Source: Ceratorhiza oryzae-sativae
Taxonomy: Eukaryota; Basidiomycota; Agaricomycetes; Cantharellales; Ceratobasidiaceae
NCBI GenBank assembly: GCA_030998015.1
Contig: JARWMV010000246.1
Location: forward strand, 558,001 to 622,000
Direction of reading: 5' to 3'
DNA: 64,000 nucleotides
The translations under genes were made by a program, and so were the position numbers. Of the stretch, positions 58,125 through 64,000 are shown one piece after another (within the stretch, counting starts at the first letter, position 1; every line of letters begins with the position of its first letter). The notes under the pieces were generated by a model. That model saw nothing but the letters and a program-made list of their open reading frames with translations. It was not told the origin of the DNA and made no database searches.

Positions 58125-58583
58125 CTAGTTTAGTCCATGCTGCTGCGGCCACGGCCATCCTGTGCCGCTCGCTGGGCAAGCAACCTCAAAGGATATTGGC
58201 GCCGCTATGCGATGCATAAAATTGGGACCCATTCCGAGGTCCTTGTTTATTACTGCGACAGTTACACTGGCAGCAAGCTGGTATCGATGTGTCATACCGC
58301 GCGGCGGCAACAAATGATCGGGAATAGCTATGCTGAACCCAACCGCAATCTGACCACCTCGCGTCCATTGTCGAGGGAGAAATCTGATCATGTCGAGCTC
58401 CTCGATTTGTTCTTTTGGCGGATGGCCAGGAGCTGGTCGGTCGGTAGAGGATGTGCGGTAATTATAAACTGGGGCATCAAACGTAATCTTGAATTGTTGG
58501 ATTCCAACTTCGTACCCAAGTAGCTCCCAAGCCGTCTTAGCGTCCCCTGGGCCGAGAAGATCGCGCCCTACGAGAATGAGCAT
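58125..58583 (-). CDS. Unknown protein, possibly arrestin-like fragment
   Basis: A single open frame of 152 codons, from MLILVGRDLLGPGDAKTAWE to WPWPQQHGLN-stop. I do not recognise it with confidence. The middle (RGGQIAVGFSIAIPDHLLPP, HRYQLAASVTVAV, ISFEVACPA) resembles the beta-sandwich of fungal arrestin-like proteins, where a hydrophobic strand and PP loop precede a Tyr-rich strand. The 5' part is uncertain. An upstream minus-strand frame from 58742 (MVKFEALLGQLSVKLAEP) reads toward it in another frame and could be a first exon after an intron, but no clean splice pair was settled. It may be truncated relative to full arrestins. Confidence 0.45.
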   Translation of the reverse strand: MLILVGRDLLGPGDAKTAWELLGYEVGIQQFKITFDAPVYNYRTSSTDRPAPGHPPKEQIEELDMIRFLPRQWTRGGQIAVGFSIAIPDHLLPPRGMTHRYQLAASVTVAVINKDLGMGPNFMHRIAAPISFEVACPASGTGWPWPQQHGLN

Positions 58584-60008
58584 TCCATGTATCTCGCATG
58601 GTGAGCTAGCGTAGGGCGGGGCTCAGCGAAATACTGGATCGGAGTGGTAGAAAATGCGCACTTGGAATTCGAAGAAGCAGTGACCGATGGTTCTGCTAAT
58701 TTTACTGAAAGCTGACCGAGAAGTGCTTCGAACTTGACCATAATAAAGTGAAAATAGAGTTTTAACCTCGAAAATAAGGACGAGAAATTAGATGGTAGCT
58801 TGTGAGGTGCTGTGAGGTAAAAAAGCTCGTTTCGATGGTCGCTCCGTTATATGGACGCGAACCGGAGAATCCCGGCGTTATGGGTATTTGGCCCCGGTGC
58901 TGGAGGCATCATAGGGGTTGTAAGCAGCCGTACAAACAGCTAGCAGCCGAATTGGATCGCTCAGGCGCAAAGACACTATAATGCTGTGCGTGGCAAGCAG
59001 CCCCACAGACAACGGTGTGATGGGTTGTGGTTCTTCGTGGGGATGATTCACCTTAACAAGTACAATCGATGGCCTAGACAAAGAGAAGTCACACAGAGGA
59101 TGTGCGGGTAGCGCACAGAAAGGGCAACGACCCAGGTCTAATGGGCCTCGTTGCTGAAGCCTAGTTGGGATCGGGGATCCAGTTGTGGCTGAAGCCCTTT
59201 GCGGCGGGTCACTTTTTTGAAGGCTAGAGTGCATCACTTGATGGTTAGCAAACGACAACACGAAGCGTCATAATCTTTTGAGCTCCGCCGGCTGAAAGCC
59301 ACCCTTTTGGCAGGAGAGTGCCACTCATCCTCAAATACGACCTCGTCAGTCGAGCTCAACGTGGTTTCATGCAGGTGCATATCGGAATTTGGCCGTAAGC
59401 CCTAGCGCGAAGATTTGGGAGAGGAAGGATATGTTGGTCCCAGAGATTCGGCGAGGTATGAACACGAGGCTCCGAGTCGTAATCAAAGAACACTGCAAGC
59501 TCTCGGGGACGGTCTCAGTTGTCATTGGACGCGTACAGAGAGGTAAACACCAGACAATAGCGTGGGCGATGCCATTCCGGGTGTCGTTGGGATGTATTCC
59601 TCCAGTGAGCTCGCTCCGGAGCAGGGAACGAAGCGGTTCAGCACTGGCCGGCAAAATCTACTTTGCGAATTCCGATGCCGGACACACTACGCGTGCACAC
59701 CAGGAACAGCCGCCAGTTGAAATAATGACACAATTCCGCAAAAGTTAAGACACAAGTGAGCCGTGAATGTGAAAAGATTCGGGCGCGCTTCATCGTGGAA
59801 CAAAGGGATCAACCCCAAATGATGCGATTAATGAAGCTCAGCGCTAACCTGCCGATGGCTGACAAATGATTGTCGAATGATGTAAGAGGCGCCCGCCCTT
59901 GGGTCAGACTACGACCATACTGGGCTACTCGCACAACGGAACCATTTCTCTGGCCTCGCCAATTTATTGTCGTCTACTCAACAAAAGATATAATCCGTCT
60001 CGGCGACA
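58584..60008. other. Intergenic, no confident gene
   Basis: About 1.4 kb. It includes the possible 5' exon of the unknown gene (58742-58584, minus) and the promoter of the capping-protein gene. Open frames at 58878-59261 and 59367-59748 overlap on opposite strands without family signatures. Confidence 0.45.
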
Positions 60009-61100
60009 ATGTCTGGAGATATACTTGATTCGATGCTGGATCTCATGAGGAGGCTGCCTCCAACGCGGGTAAGTACACAAAGCACTCTACTGGACCATCG
60101 ACTCAAGAGTTCGTAATCTAGGTCGAGGAGAACGTAGCCCTGCTCTGCAGCATGTGTCCGGATTTTGCAGACGACCTGCTGGGCAGTGTCGACCAACCGC
60201 TCCAGTTACGTCTAGACAAAGCGACAGGCAAAGAGTACCTCATATGTGACTACAATCGAGATGGCGAATCGTACAGGTGAGTTCTATTTTATACAATTTG
60301 TCATGATTTTCTTAACGTCATCTTACCCAGATCACCCTGGTCAAATGAATACGACCCGCCACTCGAGGAAGGCACACAACCATCAGTCAAACTCCGGAAA
60401 CTGGAGATCGCAGCCAACGAGGCGTTTGATACCTATCGTGAAATGTGTGAACATTCTAGTTTTGATTCGAATCTCTGTTCGACCCTGTTTATTTCTTCCA
60501 AGGTACTTTGAAGGGGGAGTCTCTTCAGTCTTTCTATGGGACCTCGATGATGGGGGATTCGCTGGGGTCGTTCTCCTCAAGAAAAGTAAGGTCGAGTTTG
60601 TTCGGTACCTATCACATCACACCCTAACCTTCTTCCCCTCATTCACTGTGCAGCCCTGCCCGCAGCATCTTCCGGGGAGCCATCCGGATCGTGGGATTCG
60701 ATACATGTCTTTGAGGCCAGCGAACGGGGCCGAACCGCACACTACAAACTGACCAGCACGATCATGCTCCAACTTAAAGTCAAAGGAGAGACATCGGGCG
60801 AGGTCGATCTGAGTGGTAGCATGACCCGTCAGGCAAGTGTCTTGTTCGAGTCTTGTGATCATCAACTCACTATTTTTGCAGCAAGAAGAAGATCGACCTC
60901 TTCCCGACCCTGCAGCTCATATCGCAAATACCGGGCGGATGGTCGAAGAAATGGAGTTAAAGATGCGCAACCTACTACAAGAAGTCTATTTCGGCAAGAC
61001 ACGGGATGTGGTGTTTGATCTCCGGAGCGTTGAGAGCCTCGATAAGCAGCGGAAGCAACGTGCGCTCCAGTCCGAGCTAGTGAGTTTCCTGAAGCGGTAA
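60009..61100 (+). CDS. CAP2: F-actin capping protein subunit beta
   Basis: Beta subunit of the heterodimer that caps barbed ends of actin filaments. About 290 residues. Start at ATG 60009; a family-typical opening ([14 protein letters not shown]) joins [40 protein letters not shown] and [99 protein letters not shown] and the C-terminal tentacle [20 protein letters not shown] to LVSFLKR-stop at 61100. Six or so introns are in phase. Length and motif order match the family. Confidence 0.95.
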
Positions 61101-61278
61101 GGCACCATCGACTCGCTGTTGCGGTTCTCTGGACGGGTCGGATGGGATTATAGAGCGGAACAAGAGAATCGATTGGGTGCCGAGGTTTAGATACAAAGAT
61201 CAATGCGAAAATGCAAGCAGAAAAGCGTGATATAAAATAGACAGCAAAATAGCCAAAGCAAGATCATAATCTTGATAT

Positions 61279-62683
61279 CTAAAGATCCTGTGATTCCTCG
61301 TCGTTGACCCTCAGACTCGACTCGATGACGTTTTCGTCTTCATCACGAGAGTTGTCGCTATCCGAGTTGCGCAAGTTGTGTTCATCCATATGCCGTTGCA
61401 AAATCGCCAAATCCTCCTCGTCCTCTGGGGACACTCCTGGTCGCTGTTGCGTTGAATCGGCCACGCTCGACTGGGGCGAAGATCCTAAATGTCTGGGTCG
61501 CTTCTGTGTCTTATTCACTTGCCCCTCGTTGTCACCCGAGTCACTTCCTGTACGCTTCTTCTAAGCAGCGCAGGTCAAGTGGTGAGAACGGGTCTGAAAT
61601 ATCTGTACAGAAAGACGCACGTTTCCTGAACGTTTGGGCGACAGAGTCGGTGGGTTGACTTCTCTACCCTCGTCGTCCAGCTCTATTGGTCTTAGAACAG
61701 TCTCTTTGGACAGTTTCGACGTGTTGGGGTTCGGTATAATATCCGCCGCCATAAGGTGCGCTATCCCCCCTATCAGCCCACGTACACGTACACGCACCAA
61801 TCAATCCAAGGACTGATGCACACCTCGAGTAGCATACGTAAATACAAATTGCACATCTGGCCCGTCCTGCTCTGGGTTCAACGGCCGAGACGCCACGGCG
61901 CGGCTCGGAGGAATCTCGATCTTGGGATCATACCTAGCAAGTCGTCGTGGATGGTGAGGCGAGCCTGTCGGGGATCGTATCTAAATCCCCATGGATCGGG
62001 CGACCTACTGGGTGATGAGTCCTATAGCCTTGGCTTCCTGTGTGATCGGAGATTTGAGTCATGATTGCGATTGAGAAAGGTGGCTGAGAGGTAGAAGCTT
62101 CACCTCGTGTACTGGCCCCCAGTCCTCTACTTCGAGCGATTTGAACGGCACAACGGTTCCGAGCTCGACGTATGTGATTGCCAGGCGAATGGTGCTCATC
62201 TCTTTTAGCTTTTCCTTGTCCTTGTTCTTGTCCGCGATCGTGTCGTCGGCTTTATAGGAGAGTTGATCAATCTGGCGTCCGAGACAGGGGGAGGGGGGCT
62301 TACATGTAATATTGAGATGGGCAAATTTGAACGGGCGTAGTTTATTTGCGGATACTTTGGCACCCGAACGAGAGACGGGCTTGCCTCGGCCACGTCGCAT
62401 GATTGCGCTGGCGACGTCCTTGCCGTCGATGAATATGTGCCCGGAGGAGTGGTATATCCCGCGGTGATCTTTCCAACTGACGGTAAAGTTCTATACAGAA
62501 GTATAATTTGTGGTAATTCGAGCTAGGAACGATGTTACACACTTTACCGGGTTCGCCCTCGATGTAGGCATGCATGATTTCCCGCCCTTCGGCACTATCG
62601 TCGTACTTGACGCGTGGGTTGTAGTACTCGACCTCTTTGCCGTCGACAAATATACATGCAGAAAATTCCTTGTGCTTCAGCAT
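61279..62683 (-). CDS. DUF7918-type basidiomycete protein
   Basis: Member of a family abundant in Agaricomycetes and of unknown function (DUF7918 by recollection). About 360 residues. The start at 62683 gives MLKHKEFSACIFVDGKEVEY, then NFTVSWKDHRGIYHSSGHIF, IDGKDVASAIMRRGRGKP, LRPFKFAHLNIT, STIRLAITYVELGTVVPFKS and LEVEDWGPVHE, which form the beta-rich conserved domain. The C-terminal half is disordered, with RYDPRQARLTIHDDLLGMIP, a Ser/Asp/Glu-rich segment (NSDSDNSRDEDENV) and end NDEESQDL-stop at 61279. Five or six short introns. Its stop is 178 bp from that of the capping-protein gene. Confidence 0.75.
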
Positions 62684-62906
62684 TGTCCGACCGGCAGACA
62701 CTTGTTAAACGACGGAGACAAGACGAGAACGATCGGCTGACGAGGGCTAGGATGGGCGGTGGGCGCTAATACAACAACGCGTCGCGTGCCAGGGTCTCGC
62801 GTTTGTATTTGTCATCCGGGTAATATACAATTGAACTAGATGCGTATTTTTGTATCAAGGCAATCGACAGCGGAGATCAAAGCACGGAAATGAAACCTTG
62901 AACGAG

Positions 62907-63855
62907 CTATGCGTTGAGCGCAGCTTGGGCAATGGGGTTCGCGTGGATTGTCACCTGTATTGAAACACGGATTAGGCAGGCAACGAGGAGAGAAATGGAA
63001 CCACTTGCGCTGTTCAATTTTATCTCGTGCAAGGGTCGGTATTTTTCATTAACTGCGACTCGTTCCATCGCATCAAGTGTCGTGTCGGCGCCATCGATTA
63101 CCCTACGTAGGACGTCAGGAACCGAGAAAGAAAGAAAATACGCCACAAACCCAGGGCACGACGTACTTTCCGAAAATTGTGTATTTGGCATCCAAATGGG
63201 ACTGCTTCGCGTAGGTGATGAAAAACTGCGACTTGTTCGAGTCAGGGCCAGAGTTGGCCATGGCAACGACGCCACGGGTGTTGAACTTGAGGGTGGCTCG
63301 GATCTCGTCGCCGAATGGCTTGCCCTATGTGTCGTCCGATCGTTTGCGGTGGGACCGGCGGGTGATATGACAGGTTAATTCAATCAGAGGCCGCAATCAG
63401 ATCATAGATTTGGGGGACGATATGTGCAGGCAGGCTTACCCAGATGGACTGGCCGCCTTTGCCTGTTCCTGTTGGGTCGCCGGTTTGGACCATGAATCCC
63501 TTGATGTTGCGGTGAAAGATGCACCCGTCATACGCCCCGCTTGCGCAGAGAGCTAGAAAGTTCTGCGCGAATTCAAAAAAAAAAAAAAAAGAAACGGCGT
63601 GGTAAATATAGGACGGACCTCTGCCGCTTTTGGTACAGCCTCGCAAAAGACTTCAATCTTGGGAAATTGAGATACGTGTGGGTTTTGTTAGGCTAATTAA
63701 CCGAGAGTACTTGCCTTGATTTCTCCTAGCGAAGTGTTCAGGGTAACCGACTAGGCGATGATAGTTCAGCAAGAGGCGGCGAGAGGACATTGCAGTCAGT
63801 TCCTAGAAGAAACACGTCTGCACGGAGCAGCGTATACGAGCAGCAAACACACCAT
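62907..63855 (-). CDS. PPIL3-type cyclophilin (peptidyl-prolyl isomerase)
   Basis: Single-domain cyclophilin of the PPIL3/Cyp10 spliceosome-associated group. About 165 residues. Exon 1 codes only the start Met (ATG 63855, then gtgtgt). The next exons code [114 protein letters not shown] and [19 protein letters not shown], ending [18 protein letters not shown]. The catalytic Arg (FHRNI) and the QFFIT and MANSGP motifs are present. The intron at 63658-63714 has a GC donor (AAG|gcaagt). Another intron carries a 16-base T tract (A on plus, 63575-63590) before its acceptor. It lies tandem to the DUF7918 gene. Confidence 0.93.
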
Positions 63856-64000
63856 GCTTGTTTCGATTTCGATGGTTTGTTCTGGCAGGTAACCTAACCG
63901 GTGGTGTGGACGTCGAGTGTAGGATTGGAAATGGCAAGAGGCGCCCAGGGCAGCGAGCACAGCCACTTGGCGTCATCGGCGGAGTGATCGACGCTTGGTG

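Noticed and set aside
59367..59748. Overlapping open frames on both strands
   Set aside because: They mirror each other on opposite strands and neither has family signatures or exon neighbours.
1..64000. tRNA, rRNA, CRISPR, bacterial-type operons or viral genes
   Set aside because: Scanning by eye for tRNA B-box-like and other RNA signatures gave no convincing structure. The sequence is eukaryotic nuclear DNA, so prokaryotic features were not expected and none were seen. A covariance-model scan would be decisive.

Overview
The window is eukaryotic, intron-dense genomic DNA from a filamentous basidiomycete. Genes are broken by many short introns of about 50-65 nt with GT..AG ends (a few GC..AG), intergenic gaps are short, and several families are typical of Agaricomycetes: a DUF7918 protein, BAH-PHD proteins, Egh16-like secreted proteins and GPI-type aspartic proteases. 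Family resemblance of the damaged membrane-protein gene at the left edge suggests Rhizoctonia/Cantharellales, but that rests on recollection. Exon structures were worked out by hand from open frames, splice sites and phase. All coordinates are genomic spans including introns.

Layout. 300-1890: damaged membrane-protein gene. 2525-4122: GLFG nucleoporin Nup49/Nup58 (+). 4364-7932: Zn2Cys6 transcription factor (-). 9115-9809: acidic unknown protein (+). 10758-11859: Egh16-like secreted protein (+). 12189-13186: Maf-type nucleotide pyrophosphatase (-), divergent from 13293-15808, mRNA export factor MEX67 (+). 17262-18681: BAH-PHD protein (-). 19028-21636: GTPBP1-like GTPase (+), convergent with 21816-25804, VPS39 (-). 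26119-30134: large chromodomain protein with a Trp-Gly repeat segment (-). 30376-31331: UTP23 (+). 31470-32124: POP5 (+). 32392-34719: DENND6-type DENN protein (+). 34900-36920: ERV41 (+). 36986-37516: YCII-domain protein (-). 38522-40422: sugar transporter (-). 40831-43015: allantoate-permease-type transporter (-). 43809-44358: inverted-repeat element. 46004-48738: AVT3-type vacuolar amino-acid transporter (+). 49398-51053 and 52463-54123: tandem aspartic proteases (-). 54655-57713: VTC4 (+). 58125-58583: unknown (-). 60009-61100: actin-capping protein beta (+). 61279-62683: DUF7918 protein (-). 62907-63855: PPIL3-type cyclophilin (-).

Most genes are housekeeping: nuclear transport (NUP49, MEX67), RNA processing (UTP23, POP5, PPIL3), endomembrane traffic (VPS39, DENND6, ERV41) and vacuolar storage or transport (VTC4, AVT3). 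A smaller secreted and transport set (Egh16-like protein, two aspartic proteases, two MFS transporters) fits nutrient acquisition or host interaction. I see no biosynthetic cluster. The most interesting gene is the chromodomain protein at 26119-30134. It joins a chromodomain, a region resembling the SPOC/PIN-type C-terminus of Chp1, and six Trp residues in Gly-Trp context like an Argonaute hook. It could be a single-chain counterpart of the fission-yeast Chp1-Tas3 (RITS) scaffold. That is a hypothesis to test, not an assignment.

Several genes carry single- or two-base frame breaks (near 860, 2808-2812, 11085-11143 and 11414), so part of the window may contain sequencing indels.
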